Of a stretch of DNA of 35,052 nt, positions 7,120 to 16,038 are shown one piece after another; the stretch's first letter is position 1, and every line of letters begins with the position of its first letter. The DNA comes from JBKPCD01 sp046727175 (GTDB lineage Bacteria; Acidobacteriota; Vicinamibacteria; Vicinamibacterales; 2-12-FULL-66-21). The stretch spans positions 1-35,052 of the forward strand of contig JBKPCD010000259.1 in NCBI GenBank assembly GCA_046727175.1, in the 5' to 3' direction. A program made the translations under genes and the position numbers. Below the pieces are notes generated by a model. The model was not told the origin of the DNA. It did no database searches and worked only from the letters and a program-made list of their open reading frames with translations.

Positions 7120-7826
7120 CGCGCTTCCCCTTTGAGTTCCTTCGGCTGTCCACTGGCGCCTTGATCCTGCGCGTCGGTGCCCTTCGCAGCCGGGCCGGGC
7201 TTGGATTTTTCTCGCGCTTCCTTCTTCTTGTCCGCTTCGCTTTCGTCCTCACCCGCTTTGCCAGCGGGCACCTCCTGGTCTGGAACGTAGAGCGCCTCGA
7301 TCTGAAACCGGTTCAGCCCTTCCTGCGTCTGGTCTTCGCTGCGCTGGAGCACGTGGTCGAACGCTCCGGTCGCTTCGAGCTTCTCCATGAACTCGTGGAT
7401 GTCTTCCACATTCCTGGCGAGTACCTGCATCCCGATATGCGTTCCCTTGTCGTCGATGACCGGCCGCACCGCCGACAGCATCACGTCCGGGGGCAGCGTG
7501 GATTCGATCTGATTGAAGAACGCGGTCCACGAGAACGTCCGTTGATCGATGAGAGCGTTTGCCTCCCGCGCGCCCGCGGCGATGAGGGCCAGCTCTTTCT
7601 GATTGATGCCGCGACGGATTCGCGCGGCCTCTCGTGTCAGCCGCTCCGCTTCGCTGCGATCGCGACCCACTCGCGTCGAGAGCTCCGTGCTGTGCTTCGA
7701 GAGCTCCACGACCTTGATCGCGTTGAGAACCGTCACCGCGAGCACGACGAGCGCAACGAGCCCGAGCGCGAGGTGCACGCCACGCTCGTTGTAGAACGGA
7801 CGCGTGGAGAGATTGGCTCGAAGCAT
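7116..7826 (-). CDS. pilN: Pilus assembly protein PilN-like
   Basis: The N-terminus LRANLSTRPFYNERG corresponds to the conserved PilN cytoplasmic peptide that docks onto PilM. A transmembrane helix (LALGLVALVVLAVTVLNAI) and a coiled coil follow. The periplasmic domain includes FSWTAFFNQIESTLPPDVMLSAVRP, typical of PilN and GspL C-termini. The last 50 or so residues are a highly charged Lys/Glu/Ala tail that is not part of the usual fold. The start codon overlaps the pilM stop by one base (TGATG). At 236 residues it is somewhat longer than most PilN because of the tail. Confidence 0.87.
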   Translation of the reverse strand: MLRANLSTRPFYNERGVHLALGLVALVVLAVTVLNAIKVVELSKHSTELSTRVGRDRSEAERLTREAARIRRGINQKELALIAAGAREANALIDQRTFSWTAFFNQIESTLPPDVMLSAVRPVIDDKGTHIGMQVLARNVEDIHEFMEKLEATGAFDHVLQRSEDQTQEGLNRFQIEALYVPDQEVPAGKAGEDESEADKKKEAREKSKPGPAAKGTDAQDQGASGQPKELKGEAR

Positions 7827-8808
7827 CAGGCGACTCGCTCTCTGAGCAGGGCGCCAAGGGGCGGTGCGAGCACGTCGAGCAGTTCCGGACCCGCGCCAAT
7901 GCGGTCGCGGATTGGCGCCGCGGTCCGGAAGTCGAGTGTCTCAATTCGCGAGCCGAGGCGTTCCTCGATGCTCTTCCGCAGCCATTCGGCCTGCTCCGGA
8001 CCGCGCATCGACGCACCGGCAACGACGACCCGGGTGAACTTGCCGCCGCCGAGGCGATCCTCGTGGTACATGGCCGTCTGGTGCACGAGGTCTGCAATCT
8101 CGGCGGGACCCGACGATCCCCGGTTTCTGAAGAACACGAGATCGGGCCCGCGGACGACGGCCAGCGTCGCGTAATCACTGGCCAAGTGGACCAGCAGCCA
8201 GTCGCCCGGCGCGTCCGAGCCCGCAACAGCCAGTCCTGTGTTGATCAGATTGAAGCTCGCGAGATCGACGATGCCCGGGTGCGCGCCCGCGGCGTCGCAC
8301 GCGCGTTCGTAGCTCTCAATCACGTCGCGGCGCGCGATCGTCACGATGTACTCGCGCCCGCCTCCCGCCAGCGCCACGCCGGGGAACCATGAGACCTGCG
8401 CGTCTTCGATTCGGAATGGCGCGGTCTTGCGAATCTGCCAGCGAATCAATTGATCCAGGTCCTGAAGCCGCGGAGGAACTTTTTCAAAACGAAGCAGCGA
8501 CACCTTCGCGACAACATCGGGCAACACGAGCGCCACGCGTTTAGGCCGCAGCGACAGTTTTTCCAGGGCAGCCTTCGCGGCGGTCGCGAGCGCCGTAGGG
8601 TCGACCACGTTGACGGCGTTCAGCGCGGGCTCGACGGCTCCGGCCGGAAGGGTCTCCGCGCCGTACGCGGCTACGACCGGCTGACCGCTCTCGTCGGCAA
8701 TTCCGACCGCGGTGACGTGTCCGCGCGTGACCTCCAACGCCGCGGAGGGCGGCGGGCTGCCGAACAGCGTCCTGCGCCGCCGGCGTATCGATGTCCCGGA
8801 CTGAACGC

Positions 8809-8812
<4 letters not shown>
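7826..8812 (-). CDS. pilM: PilM-like actin-fold pilus assembly protein
   Basis: This 328-residue cytoplasmic protein has no membrane segment. Residues resembling RPKRVALVLPDVVAKVSLLRFEKVP and LDQLIRWQIRKTAPFRIEDAQVSW are characteristic of PilM and the GspL cytoplasmic domain. The C-terminal half contains nucleotide-binding-like strands (DWLLVHLASDYATLAVVRG; RVVVAGASMRGPEQAEWL). The first strand reads AALEVTRGHVTAVGIA, with the usual GxDIGSS ATP loop degenerate, so nucleotide binding may be weak. It starts in an ATGA overlap with the pilB stop. It is expected to link PilB to PilNO. Confidence 0.85.
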
Positions 8813-10473
<1,661 letters not shown>

Positions 10474-10488
10474 GTGTACCCCTGTTCC

Positions 10489-11697
10489 TCAACTCAAGGC
10501 ATTCGACAGGTTGAAGAGCGGCATGTAGAGCGACAGGAGCAGCCCCGCAATCACGATGCCCATGATGATCAGCAGTGCCGGCTCGATGATCGTCACGAAC
10601 CGGCCGAGATTCGTTTCGATCTCTTCGTCGAAGAAGTCAGCCAGGCTGTTCAGCATCTCCTGCAGCGCGCCGGTCGACTCACCCACTTCCACCATCTTGA
10701 TCGCGACGTCCGGGAACGCGCCGCTGTCGTTCATTGCCGCGCCGAGCGCGCGTCCCTCTCGCACCTGTTGCGCGGCGGTGTGGAGCTGGCGCGCCACGTA
10801 CTGATTGCGGATCGATCGCGCGGAGACATCGATCGCGTTGACGAGAGGAATGCCCCCGCCGAGCAGCGTCGCGAGCGTGCGGGCCGCCTGTGATGTCGCG
10901 AACTTTGCCGCGATGGGCCCGAGCGCGGGAAGGCGCAGCACCCACCGATCGAATCGTTCGCGTTGCGCCGGGCGCTTCAGCCACTGCCAGAAAAGTACGC
11001 CCGCGAGGGCGGCGCCGGCGAGCACGAACAGGATGTAGGACGTCGCCGCTTTCGATACCGCGACGATGATCCGCGTGGACAACGGCAGCTCCCGGCCGAA
11101 CTGATCGTAGAACTCGCTGAACTCCGGCACGACGCGCAACACGATGATGCCGACGACAACGAGCGACAGCACCAGCAGGATGCAGGGATACACGAGCGCG
11201 GAAATCGTCTTTCGTTTGACCCCCGACACGACCTTGACGTAAGCGACGTACCTGCGGATCACGCCTTCGAGGTTGCCGCTCTTCTCTCCTGCCAGGAGCG
11301 AAGCCGTGTAGACCCCTGGAAAGAGCTCGCCGTGTGCCTCGAACGCTTCCGACAGCGAACTCCCCGCTCGCACGCGCTCGTGCACGTCGTCCAGCACCGA
11401 CTTGAACAGAGGGTTGCTGACTCGGCGACGGAGGATTTCGAGCGACTGAACCAGTGGCATGCCCGCCTTGAGCAGCGTGGCGAGCTCCTGGTTGAACACG
11501 ACGAACTCGCGTGTCGAGATGCGGGCGCGACGCGGACGAGCAAACGACGGCAGGCCCATCCAGCCGGCGCGCTGGAGACCGAGAACGAAAAGCCCTTTCT
11601 CCTCGAACTCGCGTCGCAGGCGGGCTTCGCTCTCGGCCGCGTACACGCCTTCGATAACCTCGCCGCCTGGAGTGCCGAGCCTGCAGCGAAATTCCAT
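10489..11697 (-). CDS. pilC: Inner-membrane platform protein (PilC/GspF)
   Basis: This 402-residue protein begins with a small domain that reads like a GspF N-terminus (FRCRLGTPGGEVIEGVYAAESEARLRREFEEKGLFV). Two repeated GspF modules follow. The first contains FNQELATLLKAGMPLVQSLEIL and EAFEAHGELFPGVYTASLLAGEKSG, and the second FATSQAARTLATLLGGGIPLVNAI and FPDVAIKMVEVGESTGALQEML. Three hydrophobic segments (about 168-192, 217-240 and 370-392) fit the family topology. A TAGGAG Shine-Dalgarno lies 2-7 bases before the ATG. It is the first gene of the operon, with its promoter about 75 bp upstream. Confidence 0.94.
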   Translation of the reverse strand: MEFRCRLGTPGGEVIEGVYAAESEARLRREFEEKGLFVLGLQRAGWMGLPSFARPRRARISTREFVVFNQELATLLKAGMPLVQSLEILRRRVSNPLFKSVLDDVHERVRAGSSLSEAFEAHGELFPGVYTASLLAGEKSGNLEGVIRRYVAYVKVVSGVKRKTISALVYPCILLVLSLVVVGIIVLRVVPEFSEFYDQFGRELPLSTRIIVAVSKAATSYILFVLAGAALAGVLFWQWLKRPAQRERFDRWVLRLPALGPIAAKFATSQAARTLATLLGGGIPLVNAIDVSARSIRNQYVARQLHTAAQQVREGRALGAAMNDSGAFPDVAIKMVEVGESTGALQEMLNSLADFFDEEIETNLGRFVTIIEPALLIIMGIVIAGLLLSLYMPLFNLSNALS

Positions 11698-11773
11698 GCT
11701 CCTAGGCCCTTGCCCGTGCGCGCATCGCGCAAGCTCTTGTCTGTGTGGACATTATCGGCCGATTGACCCGCGG

Positions 11774-11801
11774 ATTATATACCACCCAACCTGCATGCCA
11801 A
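11774..11801 (-). promoter_or_regulatory. Sigma70-type promoter of the pilC operon
   Basis: On the minus strand, TTGGCA (11796-11801) and a perfect TATAAT (11774-11779) are separated by 16 bp. The predicted start is near 11767, leaving an untranslated leader of about 70 nt to pilC. It is the best promoter match in the window. Confidence 0.75.
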
Positions 11802-11855
11802 GGCTGGGTCCTTTCTGCTTAGACAGTGATTCCGGCTGGATGGCTGGGTCGGAAC

Positions 11856-11883
11856 GCGACTGGCCTCGGGGAATACCAGTCGC
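11856..11883. terminator. Hairpin between the transglycosylase and the pilC promoter
   Basis: GCGACTGG (11856-11863) pairs with CCAGTCGC (11876-11883) around a 12-nt loop. It lies 11 bp past the transglycosylase stop. There is no clear U-tract on the minus-strand side, so it may end or stabilise the transcript without being a classic intrinsic terminator. Confidence 0.5.
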
Positions 11884-11893
11884 AGATGACTCG

Positions 11894-12565
11894 TTATCGC
11901 AGACCCGCGAGAGCCAGGATCTTCGAAACGTAGTTCTGCGTTTCCTTGTACGGAGGAACGCCATTGAATTTGAGCACTGCCCCCTCGCCCGCGTTGTACG
12001 CGGCGAGGCCAATTTCCACGCCCCAGCGGTCGATGAGCGATCGTAAGTATTTAATGCCCGCCTCGATGTTCGACCGGGGATCGAACGGGTTCTTCACCTG
12101 ATATTCCTTTGCGGTCGCCGGCATCAGCTGCATCAACCCCAGTGCCCCCTTCGGCGAGCGGGCCCGCGGGCGGTAATTGGACTCCACCTGGATGAGCGCC
12201 CGAACCAGCAGCGGATTGACGCCATGCGCCTGTGACATCGAGGAGATCAGCTCCCCGTACGGGGTGCTCTCGACCAGGCTCCCGACGTCTGCCAGCGCTT
12301 CGGCGGCGGGGTTCATCGGCTCCGGCTCGAATTCGGGGTGCGGCACCTCGTCGTCCACGATCTTCTCGATCAGCGACTTGTCGCACGTGACCTCACCGCC
12401 GGTCCGAAGCGTCAACACGACGTTTTCGCCATCCGCGCGGTGGGACTTGATGGAAAGAGTGCGCCCCGATGAGAGATAGACAATCTCAGCGTCGGCCCGA
12501 CCAGCCGAGCTCAAGAAGAAGACAAATGTCGCCGCGGAGGTGATCAAACACAGCCGTAATCTCAT
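11894..12565 (-). CDS. Secreted lytic transglycosylase, SLT (Slt70-like) domain
   Basis: This 223-residue protein has a signal peptide (cleavage near Ala25-Asp26). A small beta-rich module follows (IVYLSSGRTLSIKSHRADG ... VVLTLRTGGEVTC). An SLT domain from about residue 105 has catalytic Glu128 in ALIQVESNYRPRARS, the signature SPKGALGLMQLMPATA and the late motif LAAYNAGEGAV. It would cleave glycan strands in the periplasm with 1,6-anhydro product formation. Compact transglycosylases of this type often accompany secretion and pilus machines, and this one sits immediately upstream of the pil operon on the same strand. Its own promoter lies in 12566-12650 but is not clear-cut. Confidence 0.92.
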   Translation of the reverse strand: MRLRLCLITSAATFVFFLSSAGRADAEIVYLSSGRTLSIKSHRADGENVVLTLRTGGEVTCDKSLIEKIVDDEVPHPEFEPEPMNPAAEALADVGSLVESTPYGELISSMSQAHGVNPLLVRALIQVESNYRPRARSPKGALGLMQLMPATAKEYQVKNPFDPRSNIEAGIKYLRSLIDRWGVEIGLAAYNAGEGAVLKFNGVPPYKETQNYVSKILALAGLR

Positions 12566-12710
12566 CGTGCGATTGCTATCCTAGCATACGGTCGGGCTTT
12601 CCGTCCAGAAACTATACACTAGAGCTCTGTAGAACGCCGCCCGCACCCCCGAATGTGTATCGGCAGATGACGAGGTCAGACCTAAGCTGGTCCGTTTGCC
12701 TCGCAGCCTT

Positions 12711-13577
12711 TCACCGTGGCTCGACGAATGCGTGGAAGACCTGAACGCCGAGCTCACGGTTGTCGTTACCGCCGGGAATGAAGGTTCGATCCACCTCGAT
12801 AACAAGCTCGCTGACGTCCTCCGATCCGAGTTGCGCCACCGAAATGGGAAAGGTGACCAGGGTTTTATCCTTTGCCGCAGCTGAAAACGTTCCAATCGTC
12901 TGGTCACCGATTCGCAGCGTGACCTGCTGAGGAGGCGTGAACTTGTCGGTCCGGGCGGCGTATTCGAGGTAGAACGTCGAATCTTTTTTCGGATTCCGGA
13001 ACGAGATCGTCGCGGCTTTCTTCGTCCATTGCCACTCGTTGTTCGGGTCCTCGGCCGAAACCTCGGCCGGGTGCCACCCCTCCTTGTAAATGAGGAAGAT
13101 GTTCTCCGACTGCGGTAGCAGCTCGAATTTCGAGACCACGTACTCGCGACGCGACGCCTCCTCGCCATTGAGCGGCAGCCGCCTGTTCGTGCTCATGTTG
13201 TAGAGCCCGAGCCGGATCACCGCCGGGCCGATGTACGGGTAGTTCGGCACGAAGATCGTCCGCGAATACTCAATCTTCTCTCCCGGCTTCCATTTGGATG
13301 TCGGCACCGACGGCTGATGATCCTCGCCCCAGAGGCGCTCGCCATTCGGTTCGAGCACGTGGACGAACACCCAGTAGTCGCCATCGAAACTCGCGCCGCT
13401 GCTGACGTCGAACTTGTACGTCAGCTTCAGTGGGCTGCCGATTGCGACACGCTGTCGGCTGAGTGTCAGCGAAGGTGTGGCAACCGGCGGCTCGCTGGTG
13501 TCTTTGCGGCCGCAGGACGTGATCGGGATCAGCAGGAGGAGCGCGCAGGCAAGAACGACAGCTCGTTTCGACATCAT
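12711..13577 (-). CDS. Hypothetical lipoprotein
   Basis: The signal peptide ends in the good lipobox ITSC (Cys22), so the mature protein would be lipid-anchored. The body of about 265 residues looks all-beta. One segment (SLTLSRQRVAIGSPLKLTYKF ... DYWVFVHVLEPNGERLWGEDH ... PYIGPAVIRLGLYN) resembles the fold of dolichyl-mannosyltransferase-linked or carbohydrate-binding beta sandwiches. A second (ATISFRNPKKDSTFYLEYAAR ... QVTLRIGDQTIGTF ... ELVIEVDRTFIPGGNDNRELGVQVFH) also looks like a beta sandwich. I recognise no named family. It is divergent from the BMC gene across a 76-bp gap. A second ATG three bases in is equally possible. Confidence 0.8.
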   Translation of the reverse strand: MMSKRAVVLACALLLLIPITSCGRKDTSEPPVATPSLTLSRQRVAIGSPLKLTYKFDVSSGASFDGDYWVFVHVLEPNGERLWGEDHQPSVPTSKWKPGEKIEYSRTIFVPNYPYIGPAVIRLGLYNMSTNRRLPLNGEEASRREYVVSKFELLPQSENIFLIYKEGWHPAEVSAEDPNNEWQWTKKAATISFRNPKKDSTFYLEYAARTDKFTPPQQVTLRIGDQTIGTFSAAAKDKTLVTFPISVAQLGSEDVSELVIEVDRTFIPGGNDNRELGVQVFHAFVEPR

Positions 13578-13610
13578 GCAGAAATCAGCAGCAGGAACAC
13601 GAGATCGTAC

Positions 13611-13632
13611 TGCAGTTGTTCGAGTAACTGCA
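13611..13632. promoter_or_regulatory. Operator-like inverted repeat between the lipoprotein and BMC genes
   Basis: TGCAGTT (13611-13617) and AACTGCA (13626-13632) form a perfect 7-bp inverted repeat around 8 bp, centred in the 76-bp gap between divergent genes. The size and place fit a dimeric regulator site. It may be chance. Confidence 0.4.
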
Positions 13633-13653
13633 ATATGTTAGCCTTCGGCGCGA

Positions 13654-13944
13654 ATGCTCGAAGCATTGGGGATGGTCGAAACGAAAGGCCTCATCGGATC
13701 CATCGAGGCGGCCGATGCGATGGTCAAGGCCGCCAACGTGGTCCTCATCGGCAAGGAGTACATCGGCGCAGGCTACGTCACGGTTCTCGTGCGCGGCGAC
13801 GTCGGCGCCGTGAAGGCGGCGACCGACGCGGGAGCGGCTGCCGCGCGCCGCGTAGGCGAACTCGTGTCGGTCCACGTCATCCCACGGCCTCACACGGAAG
13901 TCGAGAAGATTCTGCCCCGCGTCAAGGACGCCAAGGCTCAGTAG
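13654..13944 (+). CDS. Bacterial microcompartment hexameric shell protein (BMC-H)
   Basis: This is a 96-residue single-BMC-domain protein. The sequence EALGMVETKGLIGSIEAADAM, then KAANVVLIGKEYIGAGYVTVLVRGDVGAVKAATDAG, then VSVHVIPRPHTEVEKILP is the classic BMC-H pattern (PduA/EutM/CcmK family). It forms cyclic hexamers that tile the shell facets. The first ATG is preferred because family members begin just before the ALGM(I/V)ET motif; a second ATG at 13672 would remove it. The aldehyde dehydrogenase gene follows 18 bp later. No BMC-T trimer, BMC-P vertex protein or other cargo gene is in the window, so this alone cannot close a shell. Confidence 0.95.
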   Translation: MLEALGMVETKGLIGSIEAADAMVKAANVVLIGKEYIGAGYVTVLVRGDVGAVKAATDAGAAAARRVGELVSVHVIPRPHTEVEKILPRVKDAKAQ

Positions 13945-13962
13945 CTGATTCATCGGTCACGT

Positions 13963-15717
13963 ATGGCGCAGGCGACCGCCCAGACCGACCGCGATCTCAC
14001 GTCAATCCACGAAGCGCGCACGCTCGTACGCAAGGCAAAAGGCGCTGCCGCTCCGCTCGGCGAGCTCTCTCAGGACCAAATCGATCGCATCGTCGACGCG
14101 ATGGCGCAAGCCGTGACGCCGCATGCCGAAGCGCTCGCCCGCTTGGCGCAAGAGGAAACGGGGTACGGCGTCGTCGCGGACAAGGTTCAAAAAAACCGGT
14201 TCGCTTCGGAGAAGGTGTACCAGTTCATCCGGCCGATGAAGACCGTTGGCGTCATCCGACGGCTCGAGGACAAGAAGGTCATCGAGATTGCGGAGCCGTT
14301 CGGCGTCGTCGCCGCGATCGTTCCCTCCACGAATCCAACATCGACAGCCATCTACAAGATCCTGATTTCGATCAAGGCGCGGTGCCCTATCGTTATCAGC
14401 CCACATCCCTCCGCCGTTCGGTGCATCGCTCGTGTGGCGGAGCTGATGACGGAAGGCGCACGTCGGGCGGGAGCACCTGACGGGTCGATCGGCTGCATGG
14501 CCACGGTGACGCTCGAAGGCACTCAGGAGCTGATGAAGGCGCGAGAGACCGCCGTGATCCTCGCGACCGGTGGGATGGGCCTCGTTCGAGCAGCGTACAG
14601 CGCAGGCAAGCCGGCGTACGGCGTGGGCCCAGGCAACGCACCCGCGTATATCGAGCGCACTGCCGACATCGCCAAGGCCGTCAAGGACATCGTCACGGGC
14701 AAGACGTTCGACAACGGACTGCTCTGCTCGTCTGAGAATTCGGTTGTCGTCGACGCGCCGCTCGTCGAAGAGGTGAAACGGCAGTTCGTCGCAAACGGCG
14801 CGCACTTCATGTCGCCGCCAGAGATGGAAGCGCTCGCTCGCGTACTCGTTTCACCCCAGCGACTTCCGAACCCGACACTCGTTGGGCGGCCCGCGACGTA
14901 CATCGCGCAGCAGGCGGGCTTTCAGGTTCCGGCGGATACTCGTGTGCTGATTGCCGAGCTTGCGGGCGTCGGACGAGACTACCCGCTCTCAATCGAGAAG
15001 CTCTGCCCGGTCCTGTCCTTTTACGTCGTCAGTGACTGGCGCGAAGGCTGCGAGCGATGTAAGCAGATCCTGCGCTACGGCGGCATGGGACACACGATGG
15101 CGATCCACTCGCGGAACGACGATGTGATTCTGCAGTTCGGCCTGAAAAAGCCCGCCTATCGGATCGTCGTGAACACGCCCACGACACACGGGTCGATTGG
15201 TCTGACGACGGGATTGGATCCGTCGATGACGCTCGGATGCGGAGGCTACGGCGGCAACATCACCTCGGACAACATTTCTCCGGTCCATCTGCTGAATATC
15301 AAGCGTCTGGCGTACGAAGTCGCGCCGGCCGACAGCCTCCGATCTCCCACGGGCGTCGAGAGCGTCGCAGGGCAGCGTGGCCTACCGAAGGCGCTGGCGG
15401 CCGCGCCGGCGTCACCGGGGCTGAGCGCGGATTCCCTGACGCGTCGGATCGACCAATTTCTCGCCTCGCGTGGATACGCTCCGACGGGTCCATACCCGAC
15501 GGCTGCGCCCAGTGGGGCAGCAGCACCTGGCTCGAAGGCCGAAATGGGGACCGCGAACGTCGAAAAGCCATCCGACTTCGTGTGCGAAGACGATGTGCGG
15601 CAGGCCATTCGGCAAGGTCGCCGGATTCTGATTGGCGAGCGGACGATTGTGACGCCCGCTGCCCGGGATTTGGGCGAGGAGCATCGGCTTTTCGTCCAAA
15701 GCGGGTGGCGACAATAG
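13963..15717 (+). CDS. CoA-acylating-type aldehyde dehydrogenase, probable microcompartment cargo, with extended C-terminus
   Basis: The protein has 584 residues. Residues about 10-460 are an aldehyde dehydrogenase of the acylating group (EutE/PduP/AdhE N-domain): PFGVVAAIVPSTNPTST, ATGGMGLVRAAYSAGKPAYGVG-like, and catalytic Cys255 in FDNGLLCSSENS. It would convert an aldehyde, NAD+ and CoA into an acyl-CoA. After the enzyme come an Ala/Pro linker and an amphipathic helix (SLTRRIDQFLASRGY, about 491-505) like a microcompartment encapsulation peptide. A second Pro/Ala linker follows, and then a 45-residue end domain (from about Asp538) with VTPAARDLGEEH. That end resembles the TP-AR motif at the N-termini of EutQ and EutT. 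It is probably cotranscribed with the BMC-H gene. The substrate aldehyde is unknown. Confidence 0.92.
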   Translation: MAQATAQTDRDLTSIHEARTLVRKAKGAAAPLGELSQDQIDRIVDAMAQAVTPHAEALARLAQEETGYGVVADKVQKNRFASEKVYQFIRPMKTVGVIRRLEDKKVIEIAEPFGVVAAIVPSTNPTSTAIYKILISIKARCPIVISPHPSAVRCIARVAELMTEGARRAGAPDGSIGCMATVTLEGTQELMKARETAVILATGGMGLVRAAYSAGKPAYGVGPGNAPAYIERTADIAKAVKDIVTGKTFDNGLLCSSENSVVVDAPLVEEVKRQFVANGAHFMSPPEMEALARVLVSPQRLPNPTLVGRPATYIAQQAGFQVPADTRVLIAELAGVGRDYPLSIEKLCPVLSFYVVSDWREGCERCKQILRYGGMGHTMAIHSRNDDVILQFGLKKPAYRIVVNTPTTHGSIGLTTGLDPSMTLGCGGYGGNITSDNISPVHLLNIKRLAYEVAPADSLRSPTGVESVAGQRGLPKALAAAPASPGLSADSLTRRIDQFLASRGYAPTGPYPTAAPSGAAAPGSKAEMGTANVEKPSDFVCEDDVRQAIRQGRRILIGERTIVTPAARDLGEEHRLFVQSGWRQ

Positions 15718-15755
15718 TCCCGATCCCGTTATTGTTGAGACGTCTGGGTTTAAGG

Positions 15756-15784
15756 TTGACCTTCAGCGGCTGGGATGCTACTCT
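15756..15784 (+). promoter_or_regulatory. Promoter with extended -10 for the MltD-like gene
   Basis: TTGACC (15756-15761), a 17-bp spacer and TACTCT (15779-15784) preceded by TGC form a -35 plus extended -10 promoter. Transcription would start near 15791, about 248 nt before the start codon. Confidence 0.6.
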
Positions 15785-16038
15785 ATATGCCCCAGCCATA
15801 CTCAAGGCTTCCGCAGTCGGCGGATGTCGTAGCACTTCGCGAGGCGGTACGGTCTCGCGGGGATCTGAAAAACGGGAGCTCCTGACCTCGTCCGGACGCA
15901 CCACCCGCGTTCAGTCGAGGCCGCTTCGCGCTTGGCGGAATCCTATCCAACAAGCAAGCGGCGTGGGGGCGACCTCAACAGGGTACACAGCTTGCGTGCC
16001 GGTTTGGCGCAAGTTGGACCTCCTCGCGGGAGCGCCCA
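15785..16038 (+). promoter_or_regulatory. Long untranslated leader upstream of the MltD-like gene
   Basis: The 321-bp gap 15718-16038 holds a promoter and then about 250 nt with no credible gene. Several stems can be drawn, for example CTTGCG (15991-15996) with CGCAAG (16008-16013), and GC-rich arms around 15835-15860. I compared it by eye with c-di-GMP-I, c-di-AMP (ydaO) and cobalamin riboswitch consensus motifs and saw no match. A structured RNA of another class is possible but unproven. Confidence 0.4.
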
